Position numbers and translations under genes: made by a program. DNA of 16,375 nt from CAYRVX01 sp964642165 (GTDB taxonomy: Bacteria; Planctomycetota; Phycisphaerae; SM23-33): positions 1 through 16,375 of the forward strand of contig CAZXOC010000165.1 in the NCBI GenBank assembly GCA_964642165.1, in the 5' to 3' direction. The notes beneath the pieces are model-generated. The model was given only the letters and a program-made list of their open reading frames with translations. It had not been told where the DNA came from and searched no databases. Shown here in pieces: positions 7,076-14,885 of this stretch. The first letter of the stretch is position 1; every line of letters starts with the position of its first letter.

Positions 7076-7103
7076 TTGCACGCGGGGGGCGGGACGCTAT
7101 GAT
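7076..7103 (+). promoter_or_regulatory. Candidate promoter for the sulfatase gene
   Basis: The -10 box TATGAT (7098-7103, 5 of 6) lies 16 bases after TTGCAC (7076-7081, which matches only the TTG of the -35 consensus). Predicted transcription starts near 7110, about 30 bases before the ATG at 7140. Confidence 0.45.
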
Positions 7104-7139
7104 GCGGCCTTGCGCGGGATTGCGAGGAAGGAGTGCCTC

Positions 7140-8564
7140 ATGCCGTCTCGTCCGAACGTGCTGGTCCTGATGAACGACCACACCAACGCCCAGGCGATCG
7201 CGCCGGGCAGCCAGTGCGTCAAGCCCAACCTGGACGAGCTGGCGGCCCGCGCCGTGCGCTTCGGGCGGTGCTACACCACCAACGCGATCTGCTCGCCGGC
7301 GCGGGCGTCGCTGATGACCGGCACGTACCCCTCCACCCACGGCATGTGGGACTGCACGCACACGCAGCGGCGGGAATGGGTGAACGTCTCGGACCGCCTG
7401 GCGTACTTCTCGCAGCGGCTCGCCGAGGCCGGCTACGTCAACGGCTACTTCGGCAAGTGGCACGTCGAGCAGACGTACGAGCTGGAGCCGTTCGGCTGGC
7501 ACGAGATCTCCCACGAGCGCAGCGGCGAGGGCACCCCGCACTGCCCCCTGGAGCGGATCGCCGGCAGCGAGGTGATCCAGAAGACCGAGGGCTACCGCGA
7601 CTACCTGATGGCGGCGACCGGCGATGACACCGGCGGCGAGCCGCGCCACCCGGCGTTCGAGCGCGGGATCGACTTCCTTCGCCGACACGCCGGCGGCGAG
7701 AGGCCCTTCTGCTGCTTCGTCTCGACGGCCGAACCGCACGACCCCTACGTCCCGCCCAAGCGGTTCCTCGACCTGTACGACGTCCCCGCCGTCCGCGTCA
7801 GCCCGACGCTTCGCGAGGAGCCGGCCGGCAAGCCCGAGCTGCTGAACCGCATGCGGGCCGTCTGGAAGGACCTGACCGACGACGACTGGCGGCGCATCAG
7901 CGCATCCTACTGGGCCGTCATCAGCTTCCTCGACAGCGAGGTGGGACGCCTCCTCGACGTGCTTCGGGAGACGGGGCAGTTCGACAACACGCTGGTCGTC
8001 TTCACCAGCGACCACGGCGACATGCTGGGCGGGCACGGCCTGGCGACCAAGGGCATCGGCACGGCCTACGAGGAGGTGTACAACATCCCGCTGATCGTCA
8101 AGCCGCCGCATTTCGATGGCGGCCGCGAGGACGGCCGGACGCTCACCAGCCTGGTCGATCTCGGCCCGACGATCCTGGACTACGCCGGCGCCGATCCGCT
8201 GCCGGACGCCCACGGTCGCAGCCTCCGCGGCGTGCTGGAGGGCACGGCCGACGCGGCCGACCGGCGCGACGCCTACGCGGAGTTCTTCGGCCAGCGGTTC
8301 GTCTACACGCAGCGGATCGTCTGGCACGGCGACTGGAAGTACGTCTTCAGCCCCGGCGGGGTGGACGAGCTGTACCACCTGGCCGACGACCCGCACGAGA
8401 CGCGCAACCTCGCGGGCGATCCGGCGCACCGCGAGATCGTCATCGATCTGTGCAAGCGGATGTGGCGGACGATGCGTGACATCGGCGACGAGAGCCTCTT
8501 TCGCACCCACTACGCCACACTCCGCACCGCGCCGATCGGGCCGGAGAGCATCGCCGAGCCGTGA
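7140..8564 (+). CDS. Cytoplasmic sulfatase-family hydrolase (sulfatase or phosphonate monoester hydrolase type)
   Basis: The start ATG at 7140 follows AAGGAG (7128-7133) with six bases spacing; the product has 474 residues. It is an alkaline-phosphatase-fold sulfatase. Cys51 in the signature CSPAR (51-55) is the residue converted to formylglycine. Metal ligands are Asp13 (NVLVLMNDHTN) and Asp291-His292 (TSDHGDMLGGHG). Lys106 and His108 (YFGKWH), His200 (AEPHDPY) and Lys304 are the likely substrate-site residues. The C-terminal part has the usual ELYHLADDPHETRNLA strand-and-turn. The Asp-His ligand pair resembles phosphonate monoester hydrolases and several S1 sulfatases, so the ester hydrolysed may be sulfate or phosphonate/phosphate. 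There is no signal peptide, so it should act in the cytoplasm on an imported substrate. It needs a formylglycine-generating enzyme, which is not in the window. It precedes the oxidoreductase by 121 bases on the same strand and could be co-transcribed. Confidence 0.93.
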   Translation: MPSRPNVLVLMNDHTNAQAIAPGSQCVKPNLDELAARAVRFGRCYTTNAICSPARASLMTGTYPSTHGMWDCTHTQRREWVNVSDRLAYFSQRLAEAGYVNGYFGKWHVEQTYELEPFGWHEISHERSGEGTPHCPLERIAGSEVIQKTEGYRDYLMAATGDDTGGEPRHPAFERGIDFLRRHAGGERPFCCFVSTAEPHDPYVPPKRFLDLYDVPAVRVSPTLREEPAGKPELLNRMRAVWKDLTDDDWRRISASYWAVISFLDSEVGRLLDVLRETGQFDNTLVVFTSDHGDMLGGHGLATKGIGTAYEEVYNIPLIVKPPHFDGGREDGRTLTSLVDLGPTILDYAGADPLPDAHGRSLRGVLEGTADAADRRDAYAEFFGQRFVYTQRIVWHGDWKYVFSPGGVDELYHLADDPHETRNLAGDPAHREIVIDLCKRMWRTMRDIGDESLFRTHYATLRTAPIGPESIAEP

Positions 8565-8685
8565 CGGTCCCCGCGGCGGCGTCCGGCGTGCGGCGGGGTG
8601 ATCTGCAAGTCCGCTCGTGACCGACGGGCCAGATTCCGGTTGGATAGAGATACGGCGACGTGAAATCCGTAGAGGAGATCCTGCG

Positions 8686-9981
8686 ATGGCAAGAAGACAT
8701 TCGTTGAGTCGACGTGCGTTCCTGAAGGGCACGGCGACGGCCGGGGCCGCCGTGGCGCTGCCGACCATCGTGCCCTCCCGCGTCCTGGGGGCCGACGCGC
8801 CGAGCAACAAGATCGTGATGGGCGCGATCGGCGTGGGCAGCATGGGCCGGGGCGACCTGGGCGGCTTCCTGGGCGATTCGCGCGTCCGCGTCGTGGGCGT
8901 CTGCGACGTCGACAGCAAGCACCAGCAGCGCGCCAAGTCGATGGTCGACGGGCGCTACAAGAACCAGGACTGCAAGACCTACCTGGACTACCGGGAGCTG
9001 ATCGGCCGGGGCGACCTGGACGCCGTCATGACGGCGCTTCCGGACCACTGGCACGCCCTGCCGGCGATCGCGGCCGCCAAGGCCGGCTGCGACATCCACG
9101 GGCAGAAGCCCTTCAGCCGCAGCATCCGCGAAGGCCGGGCCATGTGCGACGCGGTCCAGCGCTACGGGCGTATCTGGCAGACCGGCAGCCAGCAGCGGTC
9201 GGAAGGCCGCTTCCGCCTGGCCTGCGAGCTGGTGGTCAACGGGCGGATCGGCAAGGTCCACCGCGTGGAGGTGGGGCTGCCCACCGGCAGGGGGGGCGGC
9301 AAGACGAACCCCGTGTCCCCGCCCGGCGGGCTCGACTGGGACTTCTGGCTGGGCCCGGCGCCGCAGCGCCCGTACCAGGGCTTCGGCCCGCACTGGAACT
9401 GGCGCTGGATCCTGGACTACTCCGGCGGGCAGCTCACCGATTGGTGCGGGCACCACGTGGACATCGCCCACTGGGGCCTGGGGCTGGACCGCACCGGGCC
9501 GGTGAAGATCAAGCCGATCCGCGCGGTGTATCCCACCGACGGGCTCTACGACGTGCCGACGGAGTATCACTTCGAGTGCACCTACAAGACCGGCGTGGTC
9601 ATCAGCGTGGCCAACAACAGCATCCACGCCCAGGGCGCGAAGTGGATCGGCGAGCGCGGGTGGGTCTACGTCAAGCGCGGGAAGATCGACGCCGAGCCCA
9701 AGAGCCTGCTCCGTGACAAGATCGGCCCGGGCGAGACCCACCTCTACGTCAGCGGCGGGCACAAGCGCAATTTCATCGACTGCGTCCTCAGCCGCAAGGA
9801 GACCATCTGCCCCGCGGAGATCGGGCACCGGTCCATCAGCGTGGGCCTGCTGGGCGAGCTCGCCATGCTCACCGGGCGGACGATCCACTTCGATCCGGAC
9901 ACGGAGGAGATCCGGAACGACCCGGGCGCCGCCGCCCTGCTGGGGCGGTCCTACCGCGAGCCCTGGCAGCTCTCGGCGTAG
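8686..9981 (+). CDS. Tat-exported Gfo/Idh/MocA family oxidoreductase
   Basis: The ATG at 8686 follows GGAG (8674-8677) with eight bases spacing; an upstream in-frame ATG at 8617 lacks a ribosome binding site. The product has 431 residues. It begins with a twin-arginine signal, SRRAFLKG (8-15), a hydrophobic stretch and a likely cleavage near VLGADA (33-38). It is therefore exported folded, with its nicotinamide cofactor bound. The Rossmann domain starts at about 43 (GAIGVGSMGRG), with CDVD (73-76) ending the second strand. The lysine of the family's EKP motif is kept in GQKPF (139-143), where Gln replaces Glu. I recall this variant in planctomycete homologs. The C-terminal half carries WDFWLGPAP and DWCGHHVDIAHW (252-263). 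The substrate is probably a sugar or polyol derivative but cannot be fixed from sequence. It is followed 36 bases later by the HEAT-repeat gene, likely one operon. Confidence 0.93.
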   Translation: MARRHSLSRRAFLKGTATAGAAVALPTIVPSRVLGADAPSNKIVMGAIGVGSMGRGDLGGFLGDSRVRVVGVCDVDSKHQQRAKSMVDGRYKNQDCKTYLDYRELIGRGDLDAVMTALPDHWHALPAIAAAKAGCDIHGQKPFSRSIREGRAMCDAVQRYGRIWQTGSQQRSEGRFRLACELVVNGRIGKVHRVEVGLPTGRGGGKTNPVSPPGGLDWDFWLGPAPQRPYQGFGPHWNWRWILDYSGGQLTDWCGHHVDIAHWGLGLDRTGPVKIKPIRAVYPTDGLYDVPTEYHFECTYKTGVVISVANNSIHAQGAKWIGERGWVYVKRGKIDAEPKSLLRDKIGPGETHLYVSGGHKRNFIDCVLSRKETICPAEIGHRSISVGLLGELAMLTGRTIHFDPDTEEIRNDPGAAALLGRSYREPWQLSA

Positions 9982-10017
9982 TTCCGGGCGAGCCTTCCTG
10001 CTGACGAGGAGAACACG

Positions 10018-12522
10018 ATGACGTGCGATGCGAAGTGGCATGCGTTGACGATGCCGGCCGCCGCGGCCGCCCTGGCGCTGCTCGCGGCCGCCGCGACGGC
10101 CGAGCCCTACGCGGACCTCGTGAAGTACGACTTCGCCCAGGGCCGCGCCGTGCCCGCCCGGATCGAGGCCGAGATCCGCGCCGCGGCCACGGCCCGGGCC
10201 CGCCGGGCCATCGAGGGCAAGCTGGTCGGCGTGCTGACCAGCCGCGAGGCGACGTTCGAGGGCAAGCAGTTCGCCTGCCGGATGCTGCGGCGGGTGGGCT
10301 CGTCGGCGTGCGTCCCGGCGGCGGCCGGGCTGCTGACGGACCCGAAGCTCTCGCACGCGGCGCGGCTGGCCCTCCAGCACCTGCCGGGCGCCGAGGCCGG
10401 CGCCGCCCTGCGCGCGGCGCTCGCCCGGACGAAGGGCGCGCTGCGGCTCGGCGTGATCGGCTCCCTCGGCGAGCGCGGCGAGGACGCCGCGGTGCCCGCC
10501 CTGGCGCGCCTCGCCGCCGGCGCCGACGCCGAGACCGCCCGGGCGGCCATCCAGGCCCTCGGGCGCATCGCCGGGGACCGCGCCGCCCGGGCTCTGGACG
10601 GCCTGAGCGTGCCGCCCGCGCTGCGGACGACCTGGGCCGACGCGCAGCTCCGCTGCGCCGACCGCCTGCTGGCCGGGAAGAGATTCGCCGACGCCGCGGC
10701 GATCTATCGCAGGTTCTTCGCCGCCGGCCAGCCCAAGTGGATCCGCGTGGCGGCCCTGCGCGGCCTGGTGATGGCCGATGGTCCCCGCGCCGTGGGCCAC
10801 CTGCGGACGCTGATGGCCGGCCGCGACGACGACCTGCGCCGCGCGGCGAGGAAGTTCGCCGTGGAGGCGCCCGGCCCGGCCGCCACGCGGGCCCTGGCCG
10901 AGGGCCTCGCCGACGCCCAGAGCCGGGAGCAGATCGCGATCCTGGGCGTCCTGACCGAGCGCGGGGACACGGCGGCGGCCGCGGCGGTGGCCCGGCTGGC
11001 CCGCAGCCGCGACGAGGACGTCCGCGTGGCGGCCATCCGCGCCCTGGCCGCCCTCGGCGACGCATCGAGCGTTCCGATGCTCGCCCGGCTCGTCGCCGGC
11101 GGCGGCGACGTCGGGAAGGCGGCGAGCGAGACGCTCAACCGGCTGAAGGGCCCGGGCGTCGGAGAGGCCATGAGCAAGCTGCTGGACTCGCCGGATGCGG
11201 CCTTTCGTGCGGCGATCCTCCGCGTGCTGACCGCGCGGGCCGACAAGACGATGGTCCCGGCGATGCTCAAGGCCGCCACCGACCGCCACGCCGACGTTCG
11301 CAAGGCGGCCGTCAAGGGCCTCGAGACCGTCGCGGGGGGGAAGGAGATGCCCTCGCTGGTCTCCCTGTTCCTGGCGGCGAAGGACGACGCGGACCGCGCG
11401 GCGTTGAAGCGGGCCGTCTCGGCGGCCGGCATGCGAGTGGACGATCTCGACGCCCGTTCGGCGCCGGTGGTCGCCGGCCTCGCAAGGGCCCGCGGCCAGG
11501 CCAAGGCCGACCTGCTCTCGCTGCTCGGCGGTTTCGGCGGGCCCAAGGCCCTTCGGGCCGTGCGAGCCTGCCTCGCCGACGCCGACGCCGAGGTCGCCTC
11601 GGCGGCCGTCCGCGCCCTGGCCGGCTGGGGCGACGATGCCCCCGCCGCCGACCTGCTGAAGATCATCCGCACGACGAGCGACCGCGTGCACAAGGTGCTG
11701 GCCTTCCGCGGATACGTCCGCATGGCCGGGCTGACGCAGCAGCGCAGCAGCGCCGAGGCCGTCGCCATGTACCGGCAGGCGCTCGCGCTGGCGGCCACCG
11801 ACGCGGAGAAGAAGTCCGTCCTCGCCGGCCTGGGCAGCGCCCGGTCCGTCGAGGCGCTGAAGCTTGTCGAGCCGCTGCTGGCTCACGAGGGCCTCCGGGG
11901 CGAAGCGGAACTGGCCTACGTGCAGATCGCCTCCAACGCGCGGGACAACGCGCCCGACGAGGCCCGCGCCGCGATCCGGAAGGTCCTCGCGGCCACGAAG
12001 AGCGACACCGTCCGCCGGCGGGCCCGGGCCGCCCTCAACGAGATGGACAAGTACCGCGGGTACGTCACGTCCTGGCTGGGCAGCGGCCCGTACACCGGCG
12101 GCTCGCCGTACGGCACGGCGTACCCGCCGGAGAAGGGCGACCAAGCCGTGCGGTGGAAGCGGCTCACGAAGGGCGTCGGGCCCCAGATGATCGACCTGAA
12201 GCAAGCCATCGGCTCCGGCGAGAACCGCGCCGCCTACATGAAGACGAACGTCCACTCGCCGGTCGAGCAGGACGTGCGCCTGGAACTGGGCAGCGACGAC
12301 GGCATCAAGGTGTGGGTCAACGGCAAGCGGGTCCACGCCAACAACGCCAGCCGCCCGTGCAAGCCGGCCGAGGACAAGGCCACCGCCCGCTTGAAGAAGG
12401 GCTGGAACGCCGTGCGGGTGAAGATCAGCCAGGGCGGCGGCGACTGGGCCTTCAGCGTCCGCATCTGCCGGCCCGACGGCGCGGCGCTGGAGGGCCTCCG
12501 CGTCAGCACCGACGGCAAGTAG
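10018..12522 (+). CDS. Exported HEAT-repeat protein with C-terminal beta-sandwich (PA14/carbohydrate-binding-like) domain
   Basis: The ATG at 10018 follows GAGGAG (10006-10011) with six bases spacing; the product has 834 residues. A signal peptide is seen at 1-28 (AALALLAAAATA, cleavage before EPYADL). Residues about 45-680 are tandem alpha-helical pairs of the HEAT type. They are very rich in Ala, Arg, Leu and Asp, with repeats such as DEDVRVAAIRALAALGD (332-348) and DAEVASAAVRALAGWGDD (523-540). After a linker (684-705, WLGSGPYTGGSPYGT), residues about 715-834 form a beta-rich domain with LELGSDDGIKVWVNGKRV (755-772) and LKKGWNAVRVKISQGGGDW (792-810). This is a fold common at the ends of exported planctomycete proteins and related to PA14 or carbohydrate-binding domains. 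It probably acts outside the cytoplasm as a scaffold or binding protein. Pairing with the Tat-exported oxidoreductase suggests work on the same substrate. No catalytic site is visible. Confidence 0.88.
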   Translation: MTCDAKWHALTMPAAAAALALLAAAATAEPYADLVKYDFAQGRAVPARIEAEIRAAATARARRAIEGKLVGVLTSREATFEGKQFACRMLRRVGSSACVPAAAGLLTDPKLSHAARLALQHLPGAEAGAALRAALARTKGALRLGVIGSLGERGEDAAVPALARLAAGADAETARAAIQALGRIAGDRAARALDGLSVPPALRTTWADAQLRCADRLLAGKRFADAAAIYRRFFAAGQPKWIRVAALRGLVMADGPRAVGHLRTLMAGRDDDLRRAARKFAVEAPGPAATRALAEGLADAQSREQIAILGVLTERGDTAAAAAVARLARSRDEDVRVAAIRALAALGDASSVPMLARLVAGGGDVGKAASETLNRLKGPGVGEAMSKLLDSPDAAFRAAILRVLTARADKTMVPAMLKAATDRHADVRKAAVKGLETVAGGKEMPSLVSLFLAAKDDADRAALKRAVSAAGMRVDDLDARSAPVVAGLARARGQAKADLLSLLGGFGGPKALRAVRACLADADAEVASAAVRALAGWGDDAPAADLLKIIRTTSDRVHKVLAFRGYVRMAGLTQQRSSAEAVAMYRQALALAATDAEKKSVLAGLGSARSVEALKLVEPLLAHEGLRGEAELAYVQIASNARDNAPDEARAAIRKVLAATKSDTVRRRARAALNEMDKYRGYVTSWLGSGPYTGGSPYGTAYPPEKGDQAVRWKRLTKGVGPQMIDLKQAIGSGENRAAYMKTNVHSPVEQDVRLELGSDDGIKVWVNGKRVHANNASRPCKPAEDKATARLKKGWNAVRVKISQGGGDWAFSVRICRPDGAALEGLRVSTDGK

Positions 12523-12530
12523 CCGCTCGC

Positions 12531-12569
12531 GCCGGCGGCCCCCGGCGATCCGGGCCGCCGGCTTCCTGT
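12531..12569 (+). terminator. Strong hairpin terminator after the HEAT-repeat gene
   Basis: GCCGGCGGCCC (12531-12541) and GGGCCGCCGGC (12552-12562) form a perfect 11-pair stem. An alternative fold extends it with an inner CCCGG/CCGGG and a CGAT tetraloop. It begins eight bases after the stop codon and is followed by TTCCTGT, a T-poor tail. The stem is far longer than expected by chance, so it likely ends the oxidoreductase/HEAT transcript. Confidence 0.65.
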
Positions 12570-12656
12570 CCGCGCCGCGATGGCGGCGTCGGATCGTCGC
12601 GTTGTCGACTCCGCACCCCCTCTCTGTCACCGTGGCTCCGCGCGGCGCGCGCCGGG

Positions 12657-12756
12657 NNNNNNNNNNNNNNNNNNNNNNNNNNNNNNNNNNNNNNNNNNNN
12701 NNNNNNNNNNNNNNNNNNNNNNNNNNNNNNNNNNNNNNNNNNNNNNNNNNNNNNNN
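12657..12756. other. Scaffold gap of 100 N, flanked by matching sequence
   Basis: The run is exactly 100 undetermined bases. The last ten bases before it and the first ten after it are both GCGCGCCGGG, so the two contigs may overlap and the true gap may be zero or negative. Confidence 0.98.
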
Positions 12757-12868
12757 GCGCGCCGGGGAGTTGCCCGGGGTCTGCGGCGTATCGTACGTTT
12801 CGATGGCAGGGCGCGAGGTCGCGGAGGCCGCTGTGTCCGGCCGTCGGGGCATTGGAGGGAATCGAGGA

Positions 12869-13618
12869 ATGCAGATCACCTACAGTGTTCTGGCGACGGG
12901 CGCCCGGCAGGCGCTGGGGCGCGATTTCCGCCGCCTCAACGCGACCACCAACGGGCTCCTGTCGGAGCTCGGCACCCAGCGCGCGCCGACGTACCCCGGG
13001 GGGCTGTCCCTGCGCGAGTTGGCCCGCGCGGAGCATGCGGCCGTCACCGACGGCATCAGCGCCGCGAGCGAGAAGATCAGCACGTACCAGGCGGCCGACA
13101 GCGCCCTGGCGAGGCTCCACGGGAAGCTCGCCAGCATGCGGGACGTCGTGGACGACGCGGCGCTCAACGACCACAAGCCCAAGACGCTCCGCAAGCTGGA
13201 CAAGGAATTCCAGGCGCTGGCCGAGGAGGTCCGGGAGATCCTGGCGGAGACCACCGACGACGGCACGCCCCTGCTGAGCGGCTACGACGCCGTCGTCGCG
13301 ATGAACCTGGACCACGTCACCGGCCTATCGATGACCGACCTGCCGGAAGGCGCCTCGGCCACCATGACGCTGGCGCTGGCCGACGTGACGGGGGCGCGGG
13401 GCAAGCTGGTCTCCATGACCACGAGCGTCGGCAACACCATCGACGACCTGCAAGACCACATGGCGGACCTGTCGTCGTTCGAGTACCGCGTCACCAGTGC
13501 GGAGGCGGCGATGGAGGTGATGCGCTCGCTCGTCGATCAGCTCCTGACGAGGATTTCGGAGTCCCTCTCGGCCCAGGCGAACTGCTCGCCGTGGGCGGTG
13601 TCCTCGCTCGTCCCATAG
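12869..13618 (+). CDS. Compact flagellin-like protein with only the core (D0/D1) regions
   Basis: The ATG at 12869 follows GGAGGG (12854-12859) with nine bases spacing; the product has 249 residues. The N-terminus MQITYSVLATGARQALGRDF resembles the MxITYNxLAxNAxxxL opening of flagellins. It is followed by a helical region (about 45-97, GLSLRELARAEHAAVTDGIS, then AADSALARLHGKLASMRDVV) like the conserved D1 helices. The C-terminus (about 187-249) again looks like flagellin: IDDLQDHMADLSSFEYRVTS, then AEAAMEVMRSLVDQLL, then AQANCSPWAVSSLVP, matching the usual AQAN.xPxxVLSLL ending. The middle (about 98-185) is short, with no outer D2/D3 domains. Flagellins are exported by the flagellar type III apparatus and polymerise into the filament. 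The protein is divergent: the ND-rich loop before the second helix is altered and Cys239 is present. No other flagellar gene is nearby. A minor flagellin or a hook-associated (FlgL-like) relative are alternatives. Confidence 0.75.
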   Translation: MQITYSVLATGARQALGRDFRRLNATTNGLLSELGTQRAPTYPGGLSLRELARAEHAAVTDGISAASEKISTYQAADSALARLHGKLASMRDVVDDAALNDHKPKTLRKLDKEFQALAEEVREILAETTDDGTPLLSGYDAVVAMNLDHVTGLSMTDLPEGASATMTLALADVTGARGKLVSMTTSVGNTIDDLQDHMADLSSFEYRVTSAEAAMEVMRSLVDQLLTRISESLSAQANCSPWAVSSLVP

Positions 13619-13647
13619 AAGCGCGCCGCTCGCATGGTCACGTCGGC

Positions 13648-14787
13648 CTAGATCGCCACCTCGCGGAGATCGATGCCGAGCACCTTGTCGGCCAGGGCGT
13701 TCAGCCCGTCGGCCTCGCCGGTGAAGTGGAACGTGCGGTGGACGTGCGTCAGGGCCGAGGCCGGCTCCAGCACCGCCGCGGGGCTGGAGGTCTCCATCTC
13801 GTAGAACGGGCCGAGCTGCCCCGCGCCGGGCTCGGCCTCGCCGTCGTTGTAACTGTTGATCGCGTCGCCCGCGAAGGGCTGCTCCTGGATCTCCCATCGG
13901 CTGTTGACGTACGGCAGCTCGCCGGCCGTCAGCGGCTGGCTGAACTGCACGATCGTCAGCACCGCGGCGTCGGGATCGTAGCTGCCGAGGACGCCCTTGC
14001 TCCGCCGCGGGCTGATGCCGATCTTGCTGCGGCAGCGGCCGTCGCAGGCGAACAGGACGTACCCGGCCTCGACGCGGCAGCGCTCCGGCGGGATCTCGCC
14101 GAAATAGTTGGTGGTGGCCTTGACGCCGAAGTCGGCCTCGCTGCCCTCCCGGAAGGGCACGACGACCGTCCCGCGCGGCAGGGGCTTGAACTGCCCCAGG
14201 ATCCAGATGCTCAGCAGGCCCCCGTCGCGGGTCCAGGCGGCATCGCTGGCGTTGGCCAGAACGTTCTCGGACTCGAAGGCGACCATGCGGACGTCTTCGG
14301 GCAGGTCGGCCTTGAGCAGCTCGGCCGCCCGGGCGCGATCCAGCAGGCGGACCGTCCGCTCGACGGCGCACTGGAAGGCCGTGCCGGCGCCGTTGGTCAC
14401 GGCGAACTGCCCTGCCATCGTCACGGAGGTCCCGTCCCGGCTGGTCACGCCAAAGGCGCCGGCGTTGAAGCCCTCGGGCGTCCGCCAATGGTCCAGGTCG
14501 AACGGCTCGCCCTGGCGGAACCACAGGCCGAACTGCCCGCCCTCCGGCCCGAGCCAGAAGCGGTCCTCTCCGCCGTAGTTGCTGAAGACGGCGTCCTCAC
14601 GGCCGGCGGCGATGAACTCGGCGTTGAGCCACCCGAAGCTCGCCTCGCCGCCGGCCAGCGTGGAGGTCATCACCCGTCCCTGGTAGGCCGGCGCGACGGC
14701 CACGCGAGAGCCGCCCCCGGTCAGCTCGAGGACCTCCACCCGGTCGCGAAGCAACGCAAGATCCTGCGAGTACGTGTTTTCCGACAT
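13648..14787 (-). CDS. DUF6786-like, mutarotase-fold protein of unknown function
   Basis: The ATG at 14787 is preceded on its strand by AGAGGA with eight bases spacing; the frame stays open upstream but loses coding character there. The product has 379 residues and no signal peptide or membrane helix, so it is cytoplasmic. The N-terminal part has VAPAYQGRVMTSTLAGGEAS (31-50). The most distinctive stretch is YGGEDRFWLGPEGGQFGLWF (71-90), followed by FDLDHWRTP (96-104). I recall this pattern from DUF6786, a family with a galactose-mutarotase-like beta-sandwich; that assignment is from memory. Other clear features are ERTVRLLD (143-150) and, near the end, FHFTGEADGLNALADKVLGI. It may bind or epimerise a carbohydrate, fitting the sugar-processing genes nearby, but the activity is unknown. 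It converges on the flagellin-like gene with a 29-base gap and is divergent from clpC, with its own promoter and operator candidate. Confidence 0.82.
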   Translation of the reverse strand: MSENTYSQDLALLRDRVEVLELTGGGSRVAVAPAYQGRVMTSTLAGGEASFGWLNAEFIAAGREDAVFSNYGGEDRFWLGPEGGQFGLWFRQGEPFDLDHWRTPEGFNAGAFGVTSRDGTSVTMAGQFAVTNGAGTAFQCAVERTVRLLDRARAAELLKADLPEDVRMVAFESENVLANASDAAWTRDGGLLSIWILGQFKPLPRGTVVVPFREGSEADFGVKATTNYFGEIPPERCRVEAGYVLFACDGRCRSKIGISPRRSKGVLGSYDPDAAVLTIVQFSQPLTAGELPYVNSRWEIQEQPFAGDAINSYNDGEAEPGAGQLGPFYEMETSSPAAVLEPASALTHVHRTFHFTGEADGLNALADKVLGIDLREVAI

Positions 14788-14856
14788 GGCCTCGGTCCTC
14801 TCTTCGTGAAGCCCGGCCCCGGCGGCTGACGCGAGCGGCGGCCCGGCGTCGGCGGC

Positions 14857-14885
14857 ATCATACCCTCGGCCGCCGCCGAGGTAAA
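14857..14885 (-). promoter_or_regulatory. Promoter of the DUF6786-like gene
   Basis: On the minus strand TTTACC (14885-14880, 4 of 6 of the -35 consensus) and TATGAT (14862-14857, 5 of 6 of the -10) are spaced by 17 bases. Transcription should begin near 14850, giving a leader of about 63 bases. Confidence 0.6.

Noticed and set aside
8569..8598. CCCCGC ... GCGGGG inverted repeat after the sulfatase gene
   Set aside because: The arms are six bases with an 18-base loop and no T-run. It is too weak to call a terminator, so co-transcription of the sulfatase with the oxidoreductase stays open.
9100..9125. Loss of the EKP motif in the oxidoreductase as a sign of inactivity
   Set aside because: The lysine is retained and Gln in place of Glu is, to my knowledge, a common variant in this family, so I do not call the enzyme inactive.
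12757..12868. Search for a sigma28 or sigma70 promoter before the flagellin-like gene
   Set aside because: TATCGT (12789-12794) is the best -10 candidate but no -35 lies at proper spacing, and no TAAA/GCCGATAA pair is present. The promoter may lie in or before the gap.
8440..12879. A 1479-codon open frame on the minus strand across the oxidoreductase and HEAT genes
   Set aside because: It is antisense to well-supported genes and crosses the N gap. Its composition (Arg, Gly, Ala, Val, His rich with no domain) is typical of a shadow frame in GC-rich DNA.
10023..13277. A 1084-codon plus-strand frame over the HEAT gene and the second gap
   Set aside because: It is out of frame with the HEAT protein, extremely rich in Arg, Gly and Pro, and runs through the N stretch. 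It is a shadow.
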